A stretch of 41,538 nucleotides of DNA from NCBI GenBank assembly GCA_024279475.1, contig JAJRRM010000080.1:1-41538 (forward strand). The letters run 5' to 3'. Of the stretch, positions 1-9,718 are shown piece by piece. Below the pieces are notes generated by a model that was not told the DNA's origin, did not search any database, and was given only the letters and a program-made list of their open reading frames with translations. The stretch comes from Alphaproteobacteria bacterium. Its GTDB lineage: Bacteria > Pseudomonadota > Alphaproteobacteria > 16-39-46 > JAJRRM01. How positions within the stretch are numbered: the stretch's first letter is position 1; every line of letters starts with the position of its first letter. The position numbers were made by a program, and so were the translations under genes.

Positions 1-1
1 A

Positions 2-538
2 GATAGACGGGCAGAAAACAAGGCAGCACTTGGTGCTTACTTTGCTGCGAACCCCCAGAAGACACTTCTTATAGATGCTCTCCAAGAAACACTTAATATA
101 TTCAGCTATCAGCTTCCAAAAAACGTTTCTCATCTAGCTTTTTCAAACACACGACATAATTTAACGACTGTTGGTGATGATTTTCTCTATAACTGTAAGG
201 GCCTTAGGACAGTAGATTTATCTAGTCTTGCTAATGTAACGGCTGTTGGCAATAGTTTTCTCTATCACTGTAGCGGTATTACAACTTTAGATTTATCCCC
301 TTTATCTAACATAACTTATGTTGCTGATTCTTTTCTCGCTTACTGTAGCGCTCTTATAGAAGTAGATTTATCCCCTTTATCTAACGTAACGACTATTGGC
401 GAAGCTTTTCTTCTTTACTGTAAGAAGCTTAGGACCTTAGATTTATCACCTTTAGCTAACATAACAACTGTTGATCGATATTTCCTCTATGGATATACAG
501 GCGCTACACCGATAGATCCTCATAGGTTAATGAGGTAG
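2..538 (+). CDS. Leucine-rich repeat (BspA/LRR_5-like) protein, C-terminal part, 5' truncated by window edge
   Basis: Open frame from base 2 to TAG at 536-538; translation has about five 25-aa repeats, e.g. LTTVGDDFLYNCKGLRTVDLSSLAN / VTAVGNSFLYHCSGITTLDLSPLSN / ITYVADSFLAYCSALIEVDLSPLSN / VTTIGEAFLLYCKKLRTLDLSPLAN. Missing from the ORF track because its start lies outside the window. Confidence 0.85.
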   Translation, partial: DRRAENKAALGAYFAANPQKTLLIDALQETLNIFSYQLPKNVSHLAFSNTRHNLTTVGDDFLYNCKGLRTVDLSSLANVTAVGNSFLYHCSGITTLDLSPLSNITYVADSFLAYCSALIEVDLSPLSNVTTIGEAFLLYCKKLRTLDLSPLANITTVDRYFLYGYTGATPIDPHRLMR

Positions 539-705
539 ATCTTCGAGGGTATAAATAAGAGGAGACCTTTAATTTAGAGTATTTAAAAAAAAAGGGTAAT
601 TATTTCATTTAAGCAATTACGAGAATCTAATCTTGCTCGTCACTCCTGCTAGAAGAAGAAAGGATATTAGAGAGTTGTGTGCTTTACTTCAACATCTTTC
701 CAATA

Positions 706-2214
706 TCATTTTTTTATGCCTTTTATGGTCAAGAAGCAAAAAAGTGTTGATATAAAGCTCACAGCTGCTGCTATCTGCATTGTAACGCTTAAAGCAGTTG
801 TATAAGCAGATTTTACAAGGGTATTCATGGCTTTGGCATCTACAATATTCTCCAATTCTTTTATATCATGATGTACTCCAGCAATATAAGTTATAAGAGA
901 AGAATAGTCCTCGGGAGATAAATTTAAGGGCAAGGTCTGCTCTAAAAAAATCTGTCCTAAACCCGTTAGCATACTTGAACTAATGATGACTCCAAGAGAA
1001 AGTGACATGCATGTTCCCACCGAAAATACACCAGAAGCTGTATTAAGGAGAGAGGAATCCACAGTCTTTAACATAACAGCATTGAAAGAAGGAAAGGAAA
1101 TTCCTAGACCTGTACCTGCTAGAGCAAGTGAAAAAATAACAGGTAAAAGTTCTGTATGAGCATCAAACGTTGAAAACCATAATGCTGCAATACCTGTGAT
1201 AAATGTTCCCAAGCAAATAGGAATGCGACCATCCATCCTATCACACATTTTTCCACCAAAAGGTGAAAGAAGCCCAAGTGCTATCGTCATAGAAAAGAAG
1301 ATAATGCCAGTTTCATATGCGCTATAGTTGAGGATGTTTTGTAAATAAAGGTTAACCATTAAGAGCATTGAAGCAAAAACATATTGAAAAAAGGAGAAAC
1401 CGACAAGGCAGCCAAGATAGGGAGTATTATTGAAGAAATTTTTAGGAATTAGTCTATTTTCTCGGTTAGATTGATGTGTTAAAAATGCAAAAAAGAGGAG
1501 TATACTAATGCCTATAAAGCTCCAAAAGAGAAGGCTACCTAACCCCCACACTTCTGCTTGGTTTATACTAAACAAGAACATTATAATAGTAGCTCCAAGA
1601 AGAGCAGCTCCTTGAATGTCAATTTTCTTCTTAGTTGAATCTATGGTTTCTTTATGAGTAAAGATATACATGACTCCTTGAGCAATAAGACAAAGAGGAA
1701 TATTAATATAAAATATCCAGCGCCAACTTAGCCACTCTAATAAAGCTCCGCCTATACTAGGACCAAAAGCAAGCCCTATACCGCAAGATATACCCAGTAT
1801 CCCCATAGAACGGCCGCGCTTATCTTCAGGAGTTTCCATAAAAATTATTGCATAAAGAGGAGAAACAAAGAGGCCACCTCCCACACCTTGAAGAGCTCTA
1901 CCAAGCATAATAACCCATGTATCCCAAGCAACGCCACATATTAATGAAGCAATAGAAAATATCCACACTCCAATAAAGAACATACGCCGACGGCCATAGA
2001 TATCTGATAAACGTCCCCCAATGATAGCAACAGAAGCCCAAGCAAGTGTATACCCACTAAGCAACCACTGAAGCACGTTTAGATCTTCATCAAAATCTCG
2101 AGAAATTGGAACCAAGATAAGGTTTACAGCAGAATAGTCAATGTTAAGGAGGAGAGCTAAGATGAAGACAGAGCTTAAAATAAACCATGATTTTTTTTCA
2201 GGAGTTAGAAACAT
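706..2214 (-). CDS. MFS drug exporter, DHA2/EmrB-QacA type
   Basis: 502 aa, about 14 hydrophobic segments; motifs GGRLSDIYGRRRMFFIG and GRALQGVGGGLFVSP typical of DHA2 MFS. Confidence 0.9.
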   Translation of the reverse strand: MFLTPEKKSWFILSSVFILALLLNIDYSAVNLILVPISRDFDEDLNVLQWLLSGYTLAWASVAIIGGRLSDIYGRRRMFFIGVWIFSIASLICGVAWDTWVIMLGRALQGVGGGLFVSPLYAIIFMETPEDKRGRSMGILGISCGIGLAFGPSIGGALLEWLSWRWIFYINIPLCLIAQGVMYIFTHKETIDSTKKKIDIQGAALLGATIIMFLFSINQAEVWGLGSLLFWSFIGISILLFFAFLTHQSNRENRLIPKNFFNNTPYLGCLVGFSFFQYVFASMLLMVNLYLQNILNYSAYETGIIFFSMTIALGLLSPFGGKMCDRMDGRIPICLGTFITGIAALWFSTFDAHTELLPVIFSLALAGTGLGISFPSFNAVMLKTVDSSLLNTASGVFSVGTCMSLSLGVIISSSMLTGLGQIFLEQTLPLNLSPEDYSSLITYIAGVHHDIKELENIVDAKAMNTLVKSAYTTALSVTMQIAAAVSFISTLFCFLTIKGIKK

Positions 2215-2347
2215 GCAAAAACTTTTATGTAAGACAATTGAAAGGGAAACATACTATATCTTAATATACTAAGTAAACAAAAGATAATCAAAAAACGATT
2301 AATATTCCAACACAGTCTGATCAAACTTGACTAAAAAAAGCTTTGTT

Positions 2348-2404
2348 ACACCCTCAAAAATATAGAAAAATTGAACCTGTTAATTTTTCAGGGTGTTTTT
2401 TTTG
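2348..2404. terminator. Hairpin at 3' end of slt with adjacent T-run (terminator-like, possibly bidirectional)
   Basis: acaccctcaaaaat (2348-2361) pairs with atttttcagggtgt (2383-2396), one mismatch; T-run follows on + strand, a more distant U-run follows on - strand. Confidence 0.45.
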
Positions 2405-4377
2405 GAGAGCGGACGAGCTTGATAGTAGGTTATTAGCGGATGCTCTTTACTTCCCATATCATAATTTGTACGATATATATAGATCTGTTCAAGAACGCGT
2501 TGCACGTAATTTCTTGTTTCAAAATAAGGAATTTGCTCCATCCAATCAATCCAGTCAATTTCCCCTTTAGATGGATCTCCATATATTTTTAGCCATTTTT
2601 TTACAACTCCCTCACCCGCATTATAGGCTGCTATAGCGAGAGGGTAGCTATGATTAAACATAATAAGAAGATCCTGAAGAAAAGCAGACCCTAGAATTAT
2701 ATTTAACTTTGGATTTACAATTATTTCATTAACATTCCGGAGTTTTATTTTATGTTTTTTAGCTATGTTTTTAGCCATGAAAGGCCTCATTTGCATAAGT
2801 CCCATAGCACCAGCATGACTTATAGCTTTATAAGCAAACATGCTTTCACGCCTTATGATAGAAAAAATTAGACTCTTATCTTTAGGATCACGTCTTGTTA
2901 TCTCTATTTTCGCAGGATATGCTTCAGGAATATAGACCTCCTTTTTCCTGCTAAGAGTACGTGCTGCTTCAACAGCAAAACTTGGAGCCCATTTAGTTAT
3001 AAACTGAATAGTATATATTTCTTCATCACGAGTTTTGGAACGTTTGGCGAGGTTTATAGCAAAGAAACGCGTCCAATCGTAAGCCTTTGGAGAGTGAGAT
3101 AATAGGACTAATAACTTAGCAAATTGGCGCAACTCCACTGTATTTTTCACCAAAGAGCTTATCTGTGTTTTCTTAAATTTATAATGTTCAGAGCCAATAC
3201 CTATACTACACGCAGCGAGCTGACCATAAAAAGTCGTGCGATAGTTAGCCGCAATTGAAAAAAATTTATCTGCTTTTTTTGTATTATTTAGGATATCGTA
3301 TGTTTTCCCCAACCAGTAGGCAGCTCGGGATCGACTTATAGGACCTTTAACTTTATTGAAGAGATTCAAGAAACGTCTTTCAGCTTCTCTTGGTTTATTA
3401 AGAAAACGTAGAGCAATAAACCCTGCTAGCCATTCAGCCATTGCAAAATTAGCACCCCTTTGAAGACCATGATCTTTGATAATAGAAAAGGCTCGAGCAT
3501 AGTCTTTCTTTTCCAGAGCACGGCGTGTTAAAATATGACGTTCATGCCAAAAAGCTTTTTTTCGATGAGAGGGAACAATTTTATCTTTGAATAAAGATAG
3601 TGCCTCGGTATTTTTTTTCTTTTCACGGCGCCAAACAAGTCGATCATATATAAACCCTAGATGATCTTTAAACTGTGGATGCGCTTTTTTAACATGCCAA
3701 TCCACTCCTGGCTTGAGCTGCTGAAGAAGAAGGCGACTTTGAGTAAGAAGTTTATAGCTATCACTTAATCGAGGAATCATTATCTTAGCACTACCATAGG
3801 TCTTTTTCCATAAAAGGTTATCTACGCGCTGATGATTGTCTTGTGGAGATAAAATCTTACGGTAAGTTTTGTAGAAAAGATAGTCAGTAGATTTGTCAAA
3901 CTGCCCCTCTACCCATAGCTTTTTAACCATTTTTTTGAGTTTATATTTTTGCCCAAGGTAAGAAAGGGCTTGTGTATATGCCCATATTGCTGTTCCCTTG
4001 GTAGGCGAGTTATCATCAAACCACTGAACAATTTTCATAGCATACTCAGGAGAGAAGGTTATTTTTTCTTCAATTTTAGCTTTTAACGTAGTCTTTCCTG
4101 GCCAATGAGGATTTTTTTGAATAAAATCTATGATCTCATAAGGGGAGTAATGCTGTTGTTTTGGATGTTGATAGAAGACATACTGTAAAAACTTTTTGGT
4201 TAAGGGACACTTGTTAAATTGATCACCCTTGATAAATTTCCCCCACTGCTCAAAGGTTATTTTATTATCAAAACGTTGCAAACCTTCATGCATAGATTTT
4301 GTACATATAGGAGAGAAATTAAAAGCATTAGCTAAAGTAGTTTGAACTATTAATATAAAAAAGAAAAAAAATTTCAT
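2380..4377 (-). CDS. slt: Soluble lytic murein transglycosylase
   Basis: 665 aa, signal peptide-like N-terminus, helical repeat region, C-terminal SLT domain: RRESMFAYKAISHAGAMGLMQMRPFMAK ... AIAAYNAGEGVVKKWL. Confidence 0.92.
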   Translation of the reverse strand: MKFFFFFILIVQTTLANAFNFSPICTKSMHEGLQRFDNKITFEQWGKFIKGDQFNKCPLTKKFLQYVFYQHPKQQHYSPYEIIDFIQKNPHWPGKTTLKAKIEEKITFSPEYAMKIVQWFDDNSPTKGTAIWAYTQALSYLGQKYKLKKMVKKLWVEGQFDKSTDYLFYKTYRKILSPQDNHQRVDNLLWKKTYGSAKIMIPRLSDSYKLLTQSRLLLQQLKPGVDWHVKKAHPQFKDHLGFIYDRLVWRREKKKNTEALSLFKDKIVPSHRKKAFWHERHILTRRALEKKDYARAFSIIKDHGLQRGANFAMAEWLAGFIALRFLNKPREAERRFLNLFNKVKGPISRSRAAYWLGKTYDILNNTKKADKFFSIAANYRTTFYGQLAACSIGIGSEHYKFKKTQISSLVKNTVELRQFAKLLVLLSHSPKAYDWTRFFAINLAKRSKTRDEEIYTIQFITKWAPSFAVEAARTLSRKKEVYIPEAYPAKIEITRRDPKDKSLIFSIIRRESMFAYKAISHAGAMGLMQMRPFMAKNIAKKHKIKLRNVNEIIVNPKLNIILGSAFLQDLLIMFNHSYPLAIAAYNAGEGVVKKWLKIYGDPSKGEIDWIDWMEQIPYFETRNYVQRVLEQIYIYRTNYDMGSKEHPLITYYQARPLSKKNTLKN

Positions 4378-4605
4378 ATATTCTCCATAATGACTAACTA
4401 CTTATAAGAGACAACTTCTACTAATATTGTACTGTTATTTTAATTTATCTACAATAGAGTCCTTCAAAATCCATAAAAGACCTGCCTCTATTTTTTTGGT
4501 ATGATGGCATTAAGGTGCTCTATAAAAAAAGAACCCTCTAATTGTGTACTCTTTACACCTATGAAGGGGTTTTATTTAATTCCTCACAAGGCCATACTAT
4601 TTATT

Positions 4606-4706
4606 AGGAAAAGAGAAGTTTTGGTATAAATATAAAAAATATGTACGTAGTGACGTACTCTCTTTTCCCTTATCTCAAGTCGTACCATAAAGGGTACGGT
4701 TTTTAA
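4606..4706 (+). ncRNA. Candidate structured small RNA with terminator-like 3' hairpin
   Basis: ggaaaagaga (4607-4616) perfectly complementary to tctcttttcc (4659-4668), enclosing gtacgtagtgacgtac hairpin, followed by cgtacc-ataaag-ggtacg hairpin (4681-4698) and a T-run; lies in the slt/cspA intergenic region. Confidence 0.35.
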
Positions 4707-4940
4707 AATGTCTGCCTAGACTTTGAGTCTGTCTATGCAAATAAAACCTATTATTAAAATAAGACTCGTTAAAAATCCTACCCTTTTAAGAGCCCTATAA
4801 AGAACCCTATGAAAGAGAAAATATCTAAATTGTTGGATTTCCAGTACCAAAATATCCTTAAAAGAATCTTTTATAAAGAAGAAATGGTATTTAGACCCCG
4901 TTATTCCCTTAAGAAAAACCTTTTGGGGACAGGCTTTTAA

Positions 4941-4981
4941 GAAAAAAGATCCAGCACTAATAACTAATGTGCTGGACCTTC
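4941..4981 (-). terminator. Rho-independent terminator of cspA
   Basis: - strand reads ggtccagcac-attagttatta-gtgctggatc-tttttt: 10-bp stem followed by U6. Confidence 0.8.
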
Positions 4982-4988
4982 TATCACC

Positions 4989-5010
4989 GTATCTGTTTTT
5001 TAACAGATAC
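4989..5010 (-). terminator. Second hairpin immediately 3' of cspA stop
   Basis: gtatctgtt-tttt-aacagatac perfect 9-bp inverted repeat between cspA stop (5032) and the terminator at 4941-4981. Confidence 0.4.
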
Positions 5011-5031
5011 AATAAAATCGTTCGGTAAACC

Positions 5032-5241
5032 TTACGCGTCTATCAATTTGATATGTTCCGCAGATTCTTTACCTTTATTGCTTTCTAGCTCGTAGCTAAC
5101 TTTTTGCCCTTCGTTCAGTTGGTGTATACCTGATTTTTCCAGAGCATTAATATGGACAAAAACATCTTTTGAACCATCTTCTGGTGCAATAAATCCATAC
5201 CCTTTAGTTGGATTAAACCACTTTACTATTCCTTGAGCCAT
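5032..5241 (-). CDS. cspA: Cold-shock protein (CspA family)
   Basis: 69 aa; [35 protein letters not shown] with RNP1/RNP2 motifs. Confidence 0.95.
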   Translation of the reverse strand: MAQGIVKWFNPTKGYGFIAPEDGSKDVFVHINALEKSGIHQLNEGQKVSYELESNKGKESAEHIKLIDA

Positions 5242-5576
5242 TATCTTTCCTTTTATATCTTTTTGTTTAAGTTAATCATATGAAATAAAGCAATACCATA
5301 CCGCTTTTCGATTCACCTTTATTTAAATACCCAGAATCACCCTTTTCCAAAACCGATTTGAGTTTGTCGATAAGCATTCTCTACGTATATTTCAGTATAG
5401 TCAACAAAAACTAATAAGATCAAGAAAAATTAATTTAATACCCCATAATTTTTCTCTTTTTTCTAGAATTATCTCTTTAAAAAACTCTTTTCTCTTTAAT
5501 AAGCAGCTCTCTTACGCGTATTGTTGTAACCATAGCTTATCTTCTCTAACATATTCACAATTAGGACAGTCGTCCT

Positions 5577-8500
5577 TTAATCTTTCTTATTGATTACAAA
5601 CCATCGTTTCTTAACCATAAGAGCACAAGGGGTTACTAAGAGCGTTAAGGGTGAGGCGAACAATACTCCAAACACGATGGCAGTGGCTAGCATAGACCAC
5701 CATTGTGTAGAGGGCGCTCCTATCTCTATAACGAGATTTAAGTAGTCAATATTAAGCCCCAGCATAATAGGTAAGAGACCTAGAACAGTTGTAAGTTTTG
5801 TTAATATAACAGGCCTTAAACGTAAAGCTCCCGCACGGAGAATAGCCTCTCGTATATCTAGTCCCTCTTTTCTAAGGGTATTATAGGTATCAATTAAAAT
5901 AATATTATTGCTTACGATAATACCAGACAAAGCAATAATACCAATACCACCCATAACAATGCCAAAAGGCATGCCTCTAATTAAGAGGCCTAGCAGAACA
6001 CCTATTGTAGACATCACCACAGAACTTAAAATAATAGCCATGCTATAGAAGCTATTAAACTGTGTGACAAGAATAAGAATAATGAGGAAGATAGCAGTTC
6101 CAAAAGCTTTAACCAAAAAGTCTTTCGTTTCTTTTTGATCTTCATCTTCTCCTTTTATAGTGACTTTTATTCCTTTTGTACTATGAGTCGTTAGATAATT
6201 TTTTATAGTATCTAACTGCAGCTGAACCAGTGTCTCTGAAGAAACATCTGCTTTCACCGTATAGGCTCTTTCTCCTTTAGATCTGTGTAAAAAGCTTGTT
6301 CGTTTTCCATAGGTTTTTTTTACAAAGTTCGATAGAGGGACCGCCCCTATAGGCGTTGGTACAACCATCTCTGAGAAATTAGAAAGTCTTCTTTCATCAA
6401 TTGGATAGCGCAAAATAATATCTATCTCTTCCAAGCTATCATCTGGACGGAAGGCCCCAAGTTTTACACCATTGGTAAGAACTTTTATAGCATCCCCTAT
6501 TTGCTGCCAGTCCACTTTATATTGAGAGGCCTTAAATTTATCAATATTCAAACGCCATTCTATACCTGGTGGGGAACGGTTGTCTTCAATTTGCCGTATC
6601 CCTTTTTGTTTTTTTAGAAAAAGGATAAAAGAATTTATATAAGCATTCAAACTTTCATCATTTGAGCTAGAAAATTGAATGTTTATAGGCTTATCTTGAC
6701 CTGGCCCCCCCTTGTTTAGCTCATCTTCAATAATAACCCCGGGAACATCTTTTACAGAATCATGGATAGACTCTATAATAGTCTTTACTTTTGGGCGATC
6801 CTGCCAAGGCATAAATTCGATAAAAATAAGACCAATTTCATCTTGACTGTCTGGACCTTCTCTTTTTCCTATATGAGATAAAACAGTTTTAAGATCTGTC
6901 CTTTTTAGGAGTTTTTCTTCAACTTTTTTTATAATACGATCTTTCTCATTTAGGGATAAATTTCCTAAAGCTTTTATTTTTATATAACCACTATCAGGCT
7001 CTATATCAGGAAAAAACTCTACCCCTTTTCCATAGAAAGAAAAAATAACAAGCACAGCTATTAAGAGACCTAGAGAGGAAGATAAAACTACCCAAGGATA
7101 GTTTAGGGCTTTTTCCAAAAGTCCTACATATATGTCTGTGTATTTGCTAGATTCTGTTAATTTTTTTGGGGTCTCTTTGGGTGATTTTCTTGCCCAATAA
7201 CTTCCTAGTGTGGGTATAAAAACAAGCGCCATAAGAATAGAAGATAGGAGAGTTGCAATAAGAGTAATGGGCAGATAACGCATAAATTGTCCAACGATTC
7301 CAGGCCAAAAAAGGAGTGGTAAAAAAGCCATGACAACAGTTATGATAGAGGTAACAACAGGCCAGAACATCCGTCTTGCAGAGATCTTGAAAGCTAGAGC
7401 TTTATCCACACCTTTTGATATCTCCCGATCAGCATATTCAACAACAATAATGGATCCATCCACCAACATACCAATGGAAAGAATTAAGCTAAATAAAACA
7501 ACTGTATTTAGGGTATGTCCTTGGGCACTAAGGATTAATATTCCCATTAGAAAAGAACCCGGTATAGCTATTCCCACCAGAAGAGAGGATCGGTAACCCA
7601 AAGAAAAAATAATTATAAGCATAACGAGAATAACAGCACTAATAAGCTCATTTTGCAGATCCTGAATCATTTCCCAAATATGTTCAGATTCATCAGCAGC
7701 ATAAGAAACTTGTAAAGTTTTTGGCCAAGTTTCTTTATTTTTATCAACAATTTCTCGAACAGCAGCTACAGTCTCTAAGATATTTTCCCCTGTTCTTTTT
7801 AATATTTTTATGGTAACAGCGCTTTGACCATTATTTCTTGCAATGGATGTAGGGTCTACAAAAGTACGATTTATTTCTGCTACATCTGTAATTCTTTGTC
7901 CGCCCATAGCGTCTGTTAAAAGAGGCAAGTTAAAAATATCAGCCATTGTTTTAAATGTACCGGCAGTTTTTATAGGAAATGATCCTGTAGCTGTTTCAAT
8001 TTTTCCAGCAGAAATGCTGGTATTAGAAGATGTAATAGAGGAAATAAATCTTGAATTTAAGAGTCCATACTGTTGTAAGATTGAAGACTTTAATATTATT
8101 TCTATAATTTCTTCTTGCTTTCCACTAATGGTAGCATTCAAAACACTGGGTAAAGCTTCAATATCTTTTTTTAGATTTTCAGATATTCTAAAAAGGGATC
8201 GTTTTGGTATATCTCCAAAAATATTTATTAATAAAACAGGAAATTGGCTAAAGCTTATTTCTTCTATTTTTGGATCATCTGTGTCTGCTGGAAAGCTTGA
8301 TTTTGCAGACTCTACTTTTTCTCGCACATTAGCTAAAGCTTTTTTATCATCAAATCCTGCATGAAACTGAAGCGTAACATTCGCTCCTCCTTCGTAAGCA
8401 GTAGATGTCATTTCTTTAATACCATCTATACTTTTTAGCTCTTGCTCAAGAGGTTTAATAAGGAGGCTTTCAGCATCTTCAGGAGAAATACCTTTATGGA

Positions 8501-8648
8501 TAGTTTCAATATTAATAACAGGAATTTTTATATCTGGAGAAGATTCTTTAGGGATCTTTAAATAAGCTAAAGCACCCCAAATAAAGATGAAACACAGAAT
8601 AAGGAGGATAGTGCGTTTGCAGTCCAATATTTTATCTAAAAAACGCAT
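5577..8648 (-). CDS. RND-family efflux transporter permease (AcrB/HAE1-like)
   Basis: 1023 aa; IWGALAYLKIPKESSPDIKIPVINI, GMLVDGSIIVVEYADRE, two large periplasmic loops and repeated TM halves. Confidence 0.93.
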   Translation of the reverse strand: MRFLDKILDCKRTILLILCFIFIWGALAYLKIPKESSPDIKIPVINIETIHKGISPEDAESLLIKPLEQELKSIDGIKEMTSTAYEGGANVTLQFHAGFDDKKALANVREKVESAKSSFPADTDDPKIEEISFSQFPVLLINIFGDIPKRSLFRISENLKKDIEALPSVLNATISGKQEEIIEIILKSSILQQYGLLNSRFISSITSSNTSISAGKIETATGSFPIKTAGTFKTMADIFNLPLLTDAMGGQRITDVAEINRTFVDPTSIARNNGQSAVTIKILKRTGENILETVAAVREIVDKNKETWPKTLQVSYAADESEHIWEMIQDLQNELISAVILVMLIIIFSLGYRSSLLVGIAIPGSFLMGILILSAQGHTLNTVVLFSLILSIGMLVDGSIIVVEYADREISKGVDKALAFKISARRMFWPVVTSIITVVMAFLPLLFWPGIVGQFMRYLPITLIATLLSSILMALVFIPTLGSYWARKSPKETPKKLTESSKYTDIYVGLLEKALNYPWVVLSSSLGLLIAVLVIFSFYGKGVEFFPDIEPDSGYIKIKALGNLSLNEKDRIIKKVEEKLLKRTDLKTVLSHIGKREGPDSQDEIGLIFIEFMPWQDRPKVKTIIESIHDSVKDVPGVIIEDELNKGGPGQDKPINIQFSSSNDESLNAYINSFILFLKKQKGIRQIEDNRSPPGIEWRLNIDKFKASQYKVDWQQIGDAIKVLTNGVKLGAFRPDDSLEEIDIILRYPIDERRLSNFSEMVVPTPIGAVPLSNFVKKTYGKRTSFLHRSKGERAYTVKADVSSETLVQLQLDTIKNYLTTHSTKGIKVTIKGEDEDQKETKDFLVKAFGTAIFLIILILVTQFNSFYSMAIILSSVVMSTIGVLLGLLIRGMPFGIVMGGIGIIALSGIIVSNNIILIDTYNTLRKEGLDIREAILRAGALRLRPVILTKLTTVLGLLPIMLGLNIDYLNLVIEIGAPSTQWWSMLATAIVFGVLFASPLTLLVTPCALMVKKRWFVINKKD

Positions 8649-9718
8649 TTATTTTTCTTTTATTTTTGAAAAAACTTTTTGACCATCTGTTACATATTCT
8701 TGGCCATTAATAATAAGCTGTGTCTTTTTTTTAGGCAGACCTTTTATCCAGGCAAAAGAACTTTCACTTCTAAGCATACTAACAGGGTAAAACTGGACTA
8801 TATTTTCACGTGTTAATAGTTTAACACCTATTTTACCCTGCTCATTTAAGGTTAGAGCTTGGTGGGGTATCTTATTAGCTACTGTTGTTTCAAGGTATAA
8901 CTTTGCTTGAACACTTCTACCTTGTGGAATAGCTAAGTTTTCATTAGGTAGGGTGAGTTCAGCATCATAGGTATGCGTATTTTTATTAGCACTGCTGCTT
9001 ATATAAGTGATTTCTGCTTCTTTTTCTATACCATTTGGTAGGATAAGAAATGCTTTAGAAGCTTTACGAGTATTACGCCAAAGATTTTCAGGAATTTTAA
9101 ATATGACTTTAATTTTGCTTAAATCTATAACATAGGCTATAGGGTCCCCTTCTTTCATGAAAGATCCTACTTCAACAAAGTTTTTTTCTAATATCCCTTT
9201 GAAAGGCATATAAATAAGAGAGTTTCTTATTTTCATTTGTATAGTCGTTAGAGAAGCTTGGGCTTCCGCTAAGCTAGCATCGATTTTAAGACATCTAGAT
9301 ATAGAGCTTAACCCTCTTTTTTTTAATTCTTCTTCTGTTTTCTTTTTTTGCTGAAAGTAAGCAATTTTTTTAATGAATTTCTGTTTAGAGGCAGGAAGGT
9401 CTTTTAAATCTAGCTTAGCAATAATGAAATTTTTAGAAAGAACGACTCCCTCTTTTTTAGTAACCTCGATAACTTGTCCTTGTCGTTTTGACTTTAAGTA
9501 TAAGGCTCTATAGGCTTGAGTGACAGCTGGTAAAACAATAGTTGGTTATACGTTTGAGGTAACGTTTCTTGCACTTCTACAGTAAAAATATTCTCTGTTT
9601 TTTTAGGAAGAGCCCTTATGATAGTATCATTTTTCCCAAAAAAGCCAAAAAAGAATACTAAAATACAACCTACAAAGAGCAGGGCTAAAAACCCCCAAAT
9701 TTTATTTTTAATCCGCAT
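8649..9718 (-). pseudogene. RND periplasmic adaptor (HlyD/MFP), frameshifted between N- and C-terminal parts
   Basis: N-terminus MRIKNKIWGFLALLFVGCILVFFFGFFG...QETLPQTYNQ (start 9718) continues in another frame as TIVLPAVTQAYRALYLKSKRQGQVIEVTKKEGVVLSKN...SLTTIQMKIRNSLIYMPFKGILEKNFVEVGSFMKEGDPIAYV; the shift is near 9541-9546. Confidence 0.8.

Noticed and set aside
1-538. 75-bp repeats as a CRISPR-like array
   Set aside because: Units are contiguous diverged coding repeats (LRRs) without unique spacers; no cas genes in the window.
2343-2570. 75-aa + strand ORF
   Set aside because: Antisense to the slt 3' end and includes its terminator hairpin.
4716-5012. 98-aa ORF on - strand downstream of cspA
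   Set aside because: Overlaps the cspA terminator hairpins; composition not protein-like and no recognisable family.
6710-6717. C7 homopolymer in the RND gene as a phase-variable tract
   Set aside because: Frame is intact and encodes ordinary GGPGQ; no evidence of variation, only a generic slip-prone run.
7402-7410. DnaA-box-like TTATCCACA
   Set aside because: Single occurrence inside the RND coding sequence, no cluster; likely chance.
7330-8364. Two + strand ORFs (7330-7596, 7843-8364)
   Set aside because: Antisense to the well-supported RND permease; no recognisable motifs.
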